Source of the DNA: Rostratula benghalensis
Lineage: Eukaryota; Chordata; Aves; Charadriiformes; Rostratulidae
Reading direction: 5' to 3'
DNA: 64,000 nt
Assembly (NCBI GenBank): GCA_013399305.1
Contig: VXAI01000306.1
Location: 451,682 to 515,681 of the forward strand
Shown: piece after piece, positions 34,465-46,326 of the stretch
Layout: each line of letters starts with the position of its first letter
How positions within the stretch are numbered: position 1 is the first letter of the stretch
Notes under the pieces: model-generated
Databases searched by the model: none
What the model was told of the DNA's origin: nothing
The model's input: only the letters and a program-made list of their open reading frames with translations
Program-made: the position numbers and the translations under genes

Positions 34465-37400
34465 TTTCCTGATCTGCTAGTACCCTTTCATACAAGTTTA
34501 GCAGCATTATGTACCAGAGGGAGCAAGTGCTGATCAAAAAAGTTGCAAGACACATTTACATGGTGTCTGGGATAAATAAATTTTTTTCCTCGTGTAGCAG
34601 CCACATGTAACTGGTAATTTAAAAATTGCTTATCTTACTGCCTGAGATGTAAGGGGGCAAAGAGCAGAAAGTGATGTGAGTTCCTTCCAGGAACTTGTCC
34701 AATGGGTAGCAATGGGATTGTTTGCATCAGCAAAGCAGGAAACTTATCAGAAGCTTCCTCATCAATCAGTTTATAAAAGATTTCATTTCTGATGCTAAGC
34801 ACTCTAGTAGCCTCAGTAAAGTTTTCTACTATCTTGAATTAGGTACCAGTGTCCACTTCTCTGGTTCAGCAATGAGAGGGACATTTAAAAAATAACAATG
34901 CAATACTAAGTCTTCTTTTCTAAGCCTAATGCTCCAGCTGGCACAGAGTCCTGGAGCATCTCTCTGTATATAACTAATACATGGTTACACCGCCTTCATG
35001 TTGAATATCAAACCTATTTCTCGGGTTGTTCTTACATTCACACCAGCTTTCAATGGCCTGAAACACCTAGAGGTCTGGGATGAAGATGCAACTGGAGAGC
35101 TGCAGTGCTCTGGTGCAGTGGATCATTTACAGCTAGACAAAACCTGTCCTCAGAGAGGACAGAGTTCTCAGGCCCTAGAGAAGTGAGTTATGATAATCGT
35201 CATAAACATCTGCTCCAAACGCAGGAGCAATAAGTGTCATTAGTCATCTTGAACAAATTTGTTTGTAAGTGTGTATCTGTATGACTGAAAAAGCCAGAAA
35301 AAACAACTGTTGCATTGCACATATTTATGGTCTCAAGAAGAGGACAAGAATGTGGGGGCAGCAGTACAGTGGAAAACTGGCAGGTGGAGAAAAAATGAGG
35401 GAGAGAAAGAAAGCTGAGAATATGGGAAAAAATGAGATAGAGAGACTGTCAGGAAGAAGATGAAAAAAAATCTGCGACAGTGAATCAATATATAAAAGGG
35501 TGGAGATAATCTAAACCTGGAACACTCATGTTAGCAGGTCTGGCAATACCAGGAAAGAGGTATTTTGGAGGAAGATACGTATCATCTTATATGGTTACAC
35601 TTGAGTGACACTGTGAGCAAAACTCAGAAACTTTTATATTAACAAAGTGGCTGTTGTTGACAAGCGGAGCATGTGGTGGAAGGAGATTGTTGTCAGTGTA
35701 AATGGTGGATACTGAAGAAGCCTTGTCACTGGGATAAAAATGAGATGAAAAGGCTTCAGTTGGTTAAAAATGACATTGGCAAAATTGGTTTATTTCAGTG
35801 GAAGGGTTGGAGTAGGAGTCCCTAGCTGTCATGACATGCTACTCAGTAGAGTGAGTTATCAGATACATTTTTCATTTGCTGAATATTTTATTAAGGACAC
35901 AGATAATACCATTAAGCCTATCCATGAAAAGCCAATAGAAACATTTAGAAGTCAAACATTGAGAGCCTCAGTATTTATTTGCTTTGTTCCATGCACAGAA
36001 CTCTCATCAATGTCAGCTCTGCACTGATCTAGCATGGCTTATGACCCTGAGGTTGTATCCTTTCCACTAGAAATCTGAGACATTATTGGAAGTCAAGTAA
36101 ATATTACAAAGTAGACCAAAGGGACATCAGCTTAGAAAATGCTCAGGCTTAGCCTGAATAAGAAGATGGTTGTGTATGCCATTCTGTTCCAGATAAATTA
36201 ATGTCTAATTAAGATACCAGACCTAAGCAGAAATCCACACCTGTACCACAGATTGTTGGAGTTCAGAACCGACTGCAGATGAAGCAGGAGGAGGCTGAAC
36301 TGATCCTCATTGATCCCCTTGGGAGCTTCAGAGGTATTACTGATACCCCTGTGGGAACCAAGGCTTCTGTGTCAAGAAAAATTTCTCAAACATTTTTTTT
36401 ACAAGAAATTAAATAATTAATTCTAAGAAGGAATGCAAGCCCAGACCTTATTAGGGAGGTGTGCAGTTCAGTGTAGCACACTTCTTGGGGCTCAGAGCAC
36501 TAAGAAGAGTCAGTAGGTGAGGTGATGGAGCCTGCCAGAGGACTTGACCCATGCCAGCCAGCAGCACTTGCCTTTGGAGCCAGAGGCTGTCTGTGGGTTG
36601 GATAACTAACACTGCAAGAGGAAAGGGTTTAAAATCCGTGTGGATGTGGGTTCCAGTCATTAGTGCATCTAACACTAAAAAGGCATCGCACACAGTGGTT
36701 GAGAACAAGCACACACATCCCTGTGAGATGACCCACTTTTAATGCCTCATTTTTTATTGACATTTCAATCTACATTTTCTTGCTAGTTCATGTCAAAGCT
36801 ACCTCAAGGGAAAGGCCTCCCCTAGCTTTCTCACAGCCGATGACTTTTTTTTCTCCCTTGTAATATTTACTTCTGATGTCTGAGGTACCAAATTCCTGTA
36901 TCAAGAGGTGGAGAAATCCAAGGAGTGGGAGCTGACACCCTCCAACTCTCCATCTGTCCCCCTTCTGGCTGATGAGCTTGGTCTCCATCACCTCCGTCCA
37001 GGCTCTTTTGATCTTTCTCCAGAATCCAGGCAGGAGCAGGTGCCTGAAAAGTTATGGACAAACTGTACATATGGTGGAGGCAGAGAACAGGGTAGAATTC
37101 CTATTCTGCGAAGGCAGAATATTTCCTGATTTATGCCCATAATAGCCCCTAAATGGAATAAAAACTATAAACTTCAAACCAGTGAGACACTGACAGACAC
37201 AATTTCTTAAAGATTATCCATTCAGGAACTCAAAATGTGAGACCATCCTTATGCTCAGATAATGCCTAAACCCTTCTCCTTGCTCAGGTGCCTTTAAAGC
37301 CTTGTCTCAGAGCGATCACTTACAGACTTGGGAAATCAGTTGTGGCAGATCTTTGTTGCAGCATTCTCTAGATCTTCGGTCCTTTCACACCAATGTGACA

Positions 37401-39279
37401 GTTTGCAGCAATAGAGGGCAGTTGAAAGTTGATAGGACACAAGTATTTTCTTTCTAGGTTCCAGTTTCTGACTCAAGGTATTTCAAGGTATGAAAGAAGC
37501 AGTGATTTCAATAAAGATGGTGAAATTTTACTTGCTGGATTTGATTGAAAGTATTCACTGAAAATCAGAAGTGGTTTCCAGCAAGATGCTAGGGTTGATA
37601 TGGTCAAGATATGAAAAAAATAATAATGCAACAAACATGTTTTTGTATGTAATTGTCATTCACAAAAATAACAAAGACCAAATTCCTGCTGCAGGCTTTC
37701 TACCAGCAGAACTGTTGCTTAGAACTGATTTGTTGATAGACACCCTAGCTTTCCAACAGTATGAATGGAGAACCAATTAGTAGAATGCTGATCTGTTGAA
37801 TACAAAAGTTTAGTTAAATAGCTGGGGTGGAGAACCTGTTTATTCTTGCAGAAAGAGAAGGGTAAAAGGATGAAAAGTAAAGACCAAAATGGAGGTCAGT
37901 TGACCTAGCAGGATGCTCAGTCCCTAAAGTAGATATCCCAGTGGACAAGGAAAACACAGGAGGTGGAGGCTGGGGTTAAAGCTGTTGTAGCTGTAATGGT
38001 GACAGGAGGATATTGAGAGGTTCAGGTTTTCCCCATCTACAATACAAGATAGTAGGCTGGGCTCTAAACAGGGACCATCATCTCACTGACAAATGTCATT
38101 GCCATCAGCTAGAGCTCTTCCAATAGCAGGAGAGAGAGTTTTGGTGTGCACTGTTTCTTGTGCAAAACGGAGGAAAAAATAAGTCAATTAAATAGCCGGG
38201 TTGGTTTTCAAGGAGCAATATTCCTCAGGGACAATGAGGAAAAACAATAATGAAAAAAATGTCACATACAAGATAATAGAATAGTCTAAGAATCTGGTTT
38301 TATGATAGTAAACTCTCTCTTAAAGAGAGGAGGAAAAAGCCATAGTGCTTGATCCATTTCAGGGAAAGCAACTAGTCACTTGGAGCAGGCATTCATGCTG
38401 AAATAGGAATCACACTTAATATTTCACGTATAATTGCATCTTACAGGAGTTCCCAGGACTTGAAAGAGGCCATGTTTTAGGGCACATGTTCTTCCTTCCT
38501 TCATGAGCATCCTCTAGCCCAAGCCCAGCTTCCTCTCATAATTTCAGACCATGGGTGTTCACTTAACGGCCATAGGAATATCACCACTTGGGGTGAAAAA
38601 TTCTAGCTCTAGACCCTGCTCATAACACCCACTAACCTTGAGATGCAAGGAGGGGACAAAAAGGGAGAATAGCATAACCCTGCTCCATGGCTGAGCACTA
38701 GAGATGTAGTCCCTGGCAGTGTCAGAGCTTGGGGGAACCTTGGGGATCTACTGAGATAACATGCCTCCGGGCACAGGGAGCAGTAACCCAGGGTTCTCAT
38801 TGCCTCCCTGCTTGGATGAGCCTTTAGTCCAGGAAGATTTGCCAGAGCTTTTCCTCTAATTGAAGTAAGTTGAATGAACACAAAGGTAAATGATAATGTG
38901 TTTGTACTTCCAGGAGTTTGGTATTTCCTCCTCTTCAGTTCTGTCAAAAAGAACAGCGATGCTGACTGATCACACAATTGAGTATCGATTTCTTTACTCT
39001 AAAGCGGAGCTACCTACACATTTACTGGCAAATTTCCTTAAGTGCTGGTAGATCCTTGTTGCAAATGGGACCAACCACTCTCAAGCAGGTAAGATGATAA
39101 AAATGTGGGCAACATTTCCCTGCCACAAGTGAAGCAGAGAAAGAGGCCACCGTGCATCAAGCAGAAAGATGAAAGCCATGCCAGCTATTAACAGAGACTA
39201 AAGTGTACTACAGCATGCATTTCCATCACAAGCTGAAAAAGACCTTGTGTGAGGAAGCATGGAAATATTTTTAATATTG
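34465..39279. other. Unique non-coding stretch
   Basis: No gene recognised. TTTA repeat near 34359-34370. A purine-rich strand at about 35388-35472 explains the lysine/glutamate-rich reading frame there. The segment 36788-37129 is open in several frames on both strands without a family motif. A quasi-palindrome CTCTCTTAAAGAGAG lies at 38315-38329. Confidence 0.5.
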
Positions 39280-39440
39280 TAGTTCTTTGTTAATGCCACT
39301 TTCAGTTTTCAAACACTCATATTTGTTAGATGTATTATTATTAGCCATAAGGCACTTTATGGATGCTAATTTAATGGGGATTTGTTTTTACTGATGCTTT
39401 GATGTTTCCGAAGACCTGCAGATGTGCTACACATTAAAGT
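39280..39440. promoter_or_regulatory. Possible conserved element with CCATAA...TTATGG symmetry
   Basis: CCATAA (39345-39350) and TTATGG (39357-39362) form an inverted repeat, matching paired CDX/posterior-HOX-type cores (TTTATGG), followed by GCTAATTTAATGG. Repeat-free and non-coding. Assignment is by motif appearance only. Confidence 0.15.
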
Positions 39441-40156
39441 CACAAACTCAGGGCAGCCCAGAATTAATTGAGAAAGCTGGCTCAAAAGCAGTGATACTGC
39501 TTTAACTGTATTCATGTATTCACTCTCATGCTGATATAAGGACTTTTGGTGATGTTAAGAGACTTTACTTATGGTTGTGGGAGGTCAGAGGCAGCTGTAC
39601 AAACTGTTCTCTGTCCTGGGATGAGCTTGAGAACCTGCTTGGCCTTTGCCATAAGGCAGATCAGCTCAGATGCACGTAAGGGAACAACACACAGAAGCAA
39701 GACTCTTGGAATTTGATGTGCCGCTTTTTTGTCTCTCTTGGGCAGAGTCCCTGCCATCACTGCAGCTTTGCTGCTGCATTTTGCTACCCCTTATTTAAGG
39801 ACAGGTTCTTCCTTGCTATGTATAAAGGTTTAAAAAATAGGTGCATGATCTTAATGCAGATATACAAAGGGCTTGGTTGTATCACCAGGTAAGAGATGTA
39901 AAAATCAATTGAACCTTGGTAATGCATAGCCTAAAACTTAGAGAAATGTTTTAGGTCAACCTTTAAAGGGTTTTCTGTGCACATGAAGTAGTGTTCACAA
40001 AACTGTGTGGAATATTATATGAAAACCGCTAGTATATTTTAAGCATAACTTCTTAGGTTAGAAAGTATATATTCCACATTAATCATATTCAAATAATTTT
40101 GAAGTGATGATTACATTAAGTCATCCCTGTCTGCACTCACTCTCTTTTTCTCTGAC
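39441..40156. other. Unique non-coding stretch
   Basis: No gene, RNA or repeat family recognised. Confidence 0.5.
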
Positions 40157-40194
40157 AATGGTTCTCCTATTATGAAATGGTTCTCCTATTATGA
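40157..40194. repeat. Perfect 19-base tandem duplication
   Basis: AATGGTTCTCCTATTATGA occurs twice head-to-tail (40157-40175 and 40176-40194) with no difference, so the duplication is recent or the copies are kept identical. It could be a polymorphic indel or an assembly artefact. Confidence 0.95.
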
Positions 40195-42539
40195 TACCTA
40201 TTTACTGCAGTGATTTATTTCATGTATTCTGAGCTAGGATTGTAGGATTTACTATGTTTATACTCAAAGATTTTAGAAGTGAATTTTTGTTGGCCAAAAT
40301 CACAAATACAGCTCTAACACAAAGTTTTATGCAGTTTCTCAGTATTCCTGCAACCAGAAAAAGAACACTTTGTTGAATAATTTTAATGAGATATTCAGCT
40401 GTTGGCTGTAGTGTGTGGTTCTTCTTGTGGAGGAAAACTGTTGTGCAGAGACTAATATTCCATGGAGATAAACAGACTAAGCTGGAGAGCACAAGCATGG
40501 TGGTGGTGGAGAGAAAACACCTAATCCTGTTTCACGCCCATTTGCATTTCCCTTTGCAGACTCAAAAGCCCCACACAGCAGGTATTTTCAAAATTAACTC
40601 TCTTTTCAGGGGGTCTAGTGTAATAGTACTTAAGTAGGCTTTTCTGAGCTGAATTAGCTGTTTCAATTCTATGTTTGGCTTCAGCATCCATATAACTGTC
40701 TCTCTAGGCTGAAAAGCTCAATTTCCCTACCAGTCAAGCTCTCTTTGTACCCTCTTCCCACTACGGAGCTCAGCAACCTTTGGCAGCCTGCTCCTGGCAG
40801 CTGGATTTTCCCTCTCTGCCAGGTTCTGCTCTTGGCAAATTCTTTAAACCTGGTAGTTGTCCAGGAGGTCAGAGGAGGAGAACAGAGTCCAGGAGGAGCA
40901 TGGAGTCTGGGGTTTCTTTTCAAATTTCATCCAAAATAGATAAGATAACAGACCTCTCCAGTATATTCTGTAAAAAATGGATGACCAAGCTGGTTATATG
41001 ACTGATGTCTGCTACCTGTTCCCAGATACCTGTTGCTTCTCACCTCATTTTCCTCATATTCCTAGTGCAGTACTGCTCCCAGCACTTCTGCTCTTGGGAG
41101 CACCAGGACTTGTACTAAGACAGGTTGCCCACAGTCTATTTGCTACAGAAGGAAAAAGCAGCTTTCTGAAGCAGTAAGCTTGCTCTCCATGCACAGAGTC
41201 ACTTAATTTTGCACTCTGTTACCAAATCCTAGATATGAATACTACCTATAGGAATACAACACAATGCATCTATGGCTTTCACCATTGCATCTGTGAAAAC
41301 ATTAATTTAATGAAAAGGAAACAGTTCTTTTTCCCCCAGGAATCAAAATCAGTGTTTAGATAATTGAGGACAAATGTGCATTTCAAGGATGCTTTAACCT
41401 GAGATTACTAAAACACTTCTGAAAATTTTGTAGTCACATGACTTTCAGAAAAAGGGGACTTCATATGCTTTTTTATTACACAAACCTGTCCAGTGATACT
41501 AGACAATAGGTTGCAGAAGTCTCCCTGCACATCAGGAATAAAACTTTGAACTCCCCTTGTAAAGAGGGAAGTCTTGGGATATAATGCCTGTCGTGAAAAT
41601 GACACATGTATCTTCAATTAAAATTAAACAGATAAAAGAAAAAGAAAGGAAAAAAAGTCTAAATACCATTGTGAGCAGAAACTTGAAGCCATGCCTCTTA
41701 ATTATTTCCAGAAAGCATCCTTAGTAAAGGGCATCACAGTCAACCTACTTTGCATTTATTACTTTGTCCCACAACTCATGCATTTCTTTTCTGCATCCTT
41801 TCTTGCCTCCAAACACCATAGTAAAGATTGTCCTACTTTCCCCATTACAAAGCCCCTGTGTCAGACTGTATCCCCAGACCTGGGGAATAAGGCACTTTCT
41901 AGGAATTAAATCAATTGATACAAAAATTCAGTTGATAAGACTTTGATGCACCTGGAATTCAGGACTCCTTCTGACTAAACTGGCATATAAAAGCATGCTG
42001 CCACCTATTCTGTCAGCTATCTTGTACTGAACTTGTGTTTGACTTATTTTCATTAACTTTAAGCAACATGTGAACTATTCGACCTTGATAATTACCAGAT
42101 AAGTACTGTAATGTAAATCCTCAGCACTGAAAAACAGTATAAGACCAGTATTTTTAAATGCAGAGCAACTCAGGTTAAACCTTGAATGAAATCTGCCGCG
42201 AAACCAATTGCATTATATAATTACAGGCACGTGAAGTTCCTTCATTCTAATTAATGACTGAGTAATTTGTAATAAAAAATTACTTTTTCTTGAACTGCAT
42301 TTACTAAGGTGTTTACAGATGTGGCTCTGATCCAACTATAGAAAGATCATTTTGAATTGTTCAGTTGTTAGACTGGAGCAGCAGTGGCTTTATAAAAGGT
42401 GTATATGGCACGGAAGCCTAAAGGGAAATATAGTATTTTGGTTTGGAAAAAAACCCCTCTGACTTTGTTTTTCTTATTTCAACTTACCTCTGGGTTTCAA
42501 AGGAGAAATACTGCAATGTATGCCTGTAATAGGCGAACT
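40195..42539. other. Unique non-coding stretch
   Basis: No gene recognised. Several overlapping open frames at 40681-41177 reflect locally higher GC rather than a recognisable protein. Confidence 0.5.
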
Positions 42540-42760
42540 GAAAGGGTCAACAAGAAAAAGGGTCAAACAGGCGCAACTTAAGCCTGAAAAAGGAAGCTCA
42601 AACGCGAGCCGAGAGCNNNNNNNNNNNNNNNNNNNNNNNNNNNNNNNNNNNNNNNNNNNNNNNNNNNNNNGGGGGGGGCGCCTCCCTCAGCCCCTGCGGG
42701 CTGTGGTGGGTACCCACCGCTCCACCAGTCCCTCTGCTTTAAAGAGGAAAAGGTGCTTTT
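42540..42760. other. CpG-dense flanks of an assembly gap
   Basis: The left flank (42530-42616) holds GGCGAAC, GGCGCAAC and ACGCGAGCCGAGAGC. The right flank starts with a run of eight G, then GCGCC, TGCGGG and a perfect 14-base palindrome GGTGGGTACCCACC (42705-42718). CpG density is far above the surroundings. A small CpG island, promoter or first exon could lie here, partly unsequenced. No coding motif is visible in what remains. Confidence 0.35.
42617..42670. other. Assembly gap (54 N)
   Basis: Fifty-four unknown bases. The true length is not necessarily 54. The immediate right neighbour is a G8 run, which suggests that GC-rich or structured sequence caused the break. Any reading frame crossing the gap is meaningless. 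Confidence 1.
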
Positions 42761-45118
42761 GTTAATTAGGATTAGGAATATTTCGTGGGAAAACTTATTT
42801 AATTTCTTCCAGTCACTTTATTTTAATTTTCCTTTCATTTTTTTTTTAATTGGCATCTTGAGAGCACTACCAGAACTTGCATAATATTCTATATTCTTGT
42901 ATAATCAAATATATGCTTTTGTATGAGGAAAAATTTCCTACATCATCCTGTGACATTAAACCAAATCTTTCCTTGGGCTTCACCATCTCTTCATTCCGTT
43001 GCTGCATTTTCAGGGATGAGTGTCTTCTGTAAGATGCAGTGGACAGCTAAAGGTCACCAGCCTCTTCAGTGCTCTGTATTCACCACCGTCTCTCTCCTCT
43101 GCTTTTTAATTTCCCAGCAGCTTGCTTAATCAGCACATACTGAGGACAGTGCAGTGCTACTGTTTGCCAGATACAATGAAAAACTGAGAACCCTCCTGAG
43201 GCAATACATGACCCAGCACGGCTCTGCAGCAGGAGTGGAGGGTGACCCTGTGACCTGTACTTGATAGCTGCCTCCAGATCTGCTGGACTTTTCAAAATTG
43301 GCTGAAGCCAGACATGGGCTCATTGGACCCCCCAGCCCAGAGTATGAGTGCTGGATGGAGAGCTCTGCAAACTATCAATTTCATTACCAAGTGCACAAAC
43401 ACTGCCCCTGATGGGTCCCAAATCTTTGTGTCTGACCCCAGGATGCCTGACTGACTAAGCCCTGCTTACCTGGAGCAGAAGGCACCGAGTTCACTGTCAG
43501 ATGTGTCTGGTCCTTAAAATGAACTGTCAAATGTAGCACCACTTAACTTGCTGTTGATGTGCTCCTGTTTTCACCTGTGGACAATCTCTGCTGAGGGACT
43601 CAGCACTCTGAAGAGTGACTATGGGCAAGACCCAGCAAAGGACTTTCAGTGCTTTGAAAAACACTTCATGGTACAATCTTCGTGTGACTTGGTGCTAGTT
43701 AACCCTACCGAGGAGAAGGGTAAACTCACCCTTTAAGGGCTACAGGTTGGTAAGGTGCAGTGCTCTCAGTGCCAGCACGAGCTGGGTATCTCACTTCATC
43801 ACACCGTGCGGTCTATACCTGCTGTACCGCTGTCAAAACCCATCCCCCAATAACAAAAGTGGCATCTAAGCAGCCCACCACTGCCATTACAGGATGTTAT
43901 TCCCAGCAGCATTTTCTGAGGCAGTATCTTTAACTCTGCAGTGCTAAGATATCCTAATTTATTACACACAGCCTCAGTTCTGTGAAGAGATGCTTAGTTT
44001 TGTGAGTCTGCAAAGCCTGCTCTAAGACCCACTAGAAAGCAAGTATGTTCCTCACCAAATTCTCAGTTGATACCCAGGTGGTCAGCTAACCCACACTTGT
44101 TTCTTTTTCAAAATGAACAAGTTTCCTGGAAATGCCATCACTTCATCTCTCTCCCTGTGCATTAGACAAGAAGAGAGCAATGACAATAGCTAAAGCAGTT
44201 GAGGTTCTCCCATTCACTCCGGTGTTTAAATGTTGCATGGCATGTTTTACTCTGTGCTTTAGCAGTCAGTATAGTTTTCAGTTAGACCACTCAGGTATCA
44301 AGAAAATAAGCCAAATACCTGCATGTCTGGGAACTCTTGATCAGAGTGTGAACTATGTGACAATAAGGAACTTTCCTGCCCATAGGAGGTATTTCATACT
44401 ATTTTTAAAGGGCTGAATATGAATAACAACATCAAGGCTTTATCTTGGAGGAAATAAGAAGTGGCAACAGATAAATTAGATCCTCGGGGAAGAAAACATA
44501 AGAGAATAGGAAAGACTTGCAACAAAAAGTATGGAATAATTTTGAATACATACCCTTTATAATTATTTACATTATTAGTAGGGTTGAAGGTGTTTTGGTG
44601 CCATCATTAATGGCTTTCCTATCAATTCTTTTAATTCCAGAAGAAATATTACATATAAATCCAGATTTCTTTTCCTTTTCCCCTCTACTGTAATTCTTGT
44701 CAACCTACATTTTATATGAATATCACACAGGCTTAACGATATACCCTCTAGCAAAATGCACACACAAAGTTTTTCAGTATGAGATGCAATCACTTATTAA
44801 TTCCAAACCCAAGCCATGATTCCAGCCTATCCATTTATCACTCCAGTGTTCTGGAGTTATAAAATTTGGAATAATGTTGAAGGAGAAGAGCCAGTAAATA
44901 AGAGTGTTATGGTATTACCTCTGTTGTTCAAACAGAACATAGCAACAGAGTGGGTACTACAGCCATAAATTTATTACTTGGATGAAAAGGATATGGCTCA
45001 ATTGGGCAATTCTGAGTCTTTTTCTACTCCTTTTCCCAAAAGAGGACAGTAAGAATAATTGGCAGTTAATTAACAATTAACTAATAACTTGAAATATTTT
45101 CTTAAACCGAGGTAATGT
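42761..45118. other. Unique non-coding stretch
   Basis: No gene recognised. Open frames at 42923-43323 and 44132-44416 have no family motif. Confidence 0.5.
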
Positions 45119-45440
45119 TACAGAATCACAGAATTGTCAGAGTTGGAAGGGACCTCTAGAGGTCATCTAGTCCAACTCCCCTGCTAAAGCAGGATTGTCC
45201 GGAGCTCATTACTCAGGACTGCATCCAGGAGGGTCTTGAAGATCTCCAGAGAAGGGAACTCCCTGGGCAGCCTGTTCCAGTGCTCTGTCACCCTCACTTT
45301 AAAAAAGTTTTTTCTCATCTGTGGATGTAAATTCCTGCGTTCTGGTTTGTGCCTGTTGCCCCTCGTCCTGTCACTGGGAACCACCTAAAAGAGTCTGGCT
45401 CCATCCTCCTTCAACCCACCCTTTAGATACTTAAATGCTG
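45119..45440 (-). mobile_element. CR1 retrotransposon, minus strand, 3' copy
   Basis: Plus-strand reading starts with ACAGAATCACAGAATTGTC, the complement of the terminal array, then AGTTGGAAGGGACC and GGTCATCTAGTCCAACTCCC, the CR1 3' UTR. It continues through the complement of the ORF2 end (CCCTGGGCAGCCTGTTCCAG) to about CACCCTTTAGATACTTAAA at 45440. This copy lacks the CCCTGCC/GGCAGGG hairpin of the copy at 32.2 kb and instead reads CTGCTAAAGCAGGA, so it belongs to a different subfamily. Confidence 0.94.
45184..45384 (-). pseudogene. CR1 ORF2 C-terminal remnant
   Basis: Sixty-six open codons on the minus strand ending the CR1 ORF2. Visible are a T-R-G-N start, a basic stretch ending MRKNFFKVRV, then [20 protein letters not shown], the standard W-N-R-L-P-R-E...S-L-E-x-F-K-x-x-L-D terminus of CR1 reverse transcriptase. 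All catalytic parts are missing through 5' truncation. Confidence 0.85.
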
Positions 45441-46278
45441 TTGTTTCCCATGAAAAGTTAAAAGGCAAGGTACTTGCATTTGGAATGTGTTTCTGGAGTC
45501 TGGGAAGGAATTATGCAGACTCAAGCTTGTCCTTGAAAAAATACCATTTTTATTGAACTCTTGTGGGTACAAGGACGAGTCTCCTCTTCATTACTTGTGT
45601 TATGATAATTTGTGTGCTCACAGTAGTAGATAGAGACTGTCCAAGAAACCTTTTCTGATGTAGGAGAAATCAAAACACCAGTATTAGCACGCTTTCAAGT
45701 GAGAAACCAGTCAGTTTAAATCTCTAACCCTGGAATGGAGCTGGAGTGCTTGCATTGTCAGGTACATTTGAGAAGCTGTTGAAAAAGAGCCTTCTCACCT
45801 TCTTGCTCATGGGGGTTTCTGCATGGGCCATGATTGCAATGCAAAGAGGGAGCCTTCTAGGGTTGGAGGGAAGGCTTTACCATGTCCAGACAGATCAAGT
45901 GAATCTTGGAAGGACTGATCCTCCTCTGTCAGCCTGCTCCTGGAGAGATTGTCAATATGCAAGAGGAGATGCCAGAGCACATCTTGAGGTGTTGATGCAT
46001 GAGCCCTAACATTGTGGATATTTCCCAAATAAAACCAGAGAATACAATAATTATTCTGTTTGTATCTGAAAGACCTGAAGCCTTCTACAATCTGCCTGTA
46101 GATAGTGTGAGTTCAGAATAATTTTAGATTATTCACAAGTCCCATAGTCTCTTGCAGGCGATGATGTTGAAGACTTCATAGGAAGGATCCAGTTGATCAA
46201 GTGATATCACCAGCTGACACCATGCTTAAGGCCATGTTGGTCTGCAAGTGGTGTTACTGATGTTACTTTTTTTGCAGG
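45441..46278. other. Unique non-coding stretch
   Basis: No gene recognised. Moderately GC-rich segment at 45746-46028 is open on both strands without motif. The right end carries a pyrimidine tract and TTTGCAG (46272-46278), a fair splice acceptor. Confidence 0.5.
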
Positions 46279-46326
46279 ACTGCCTTTGGAGCCAGCTCTG
46301 TGGAAACCATCTGTGGATCCCTGGAG
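46279..46326 (+). other. Candidate 48-base microexon
   Basis: Acceptor TTACTTTTTTTGCAG ends at 46278, and a possible donor GAG then GTACAA follows at 46327. The interval is 48 bases, a multiple of three, and all three forward frames are open across it. Such acceptor/donor pairs occur often by chance and no protein is recognised, so this is only a candidate, for example of a non-coding RNA exon. Confidence 0.1.

Noticed and set aside
42520..42765. Open frame crossing the assembly gap
   Set aside because: It reads through 54 unknown bases, so the frame on either side cannot be assumed to connect.
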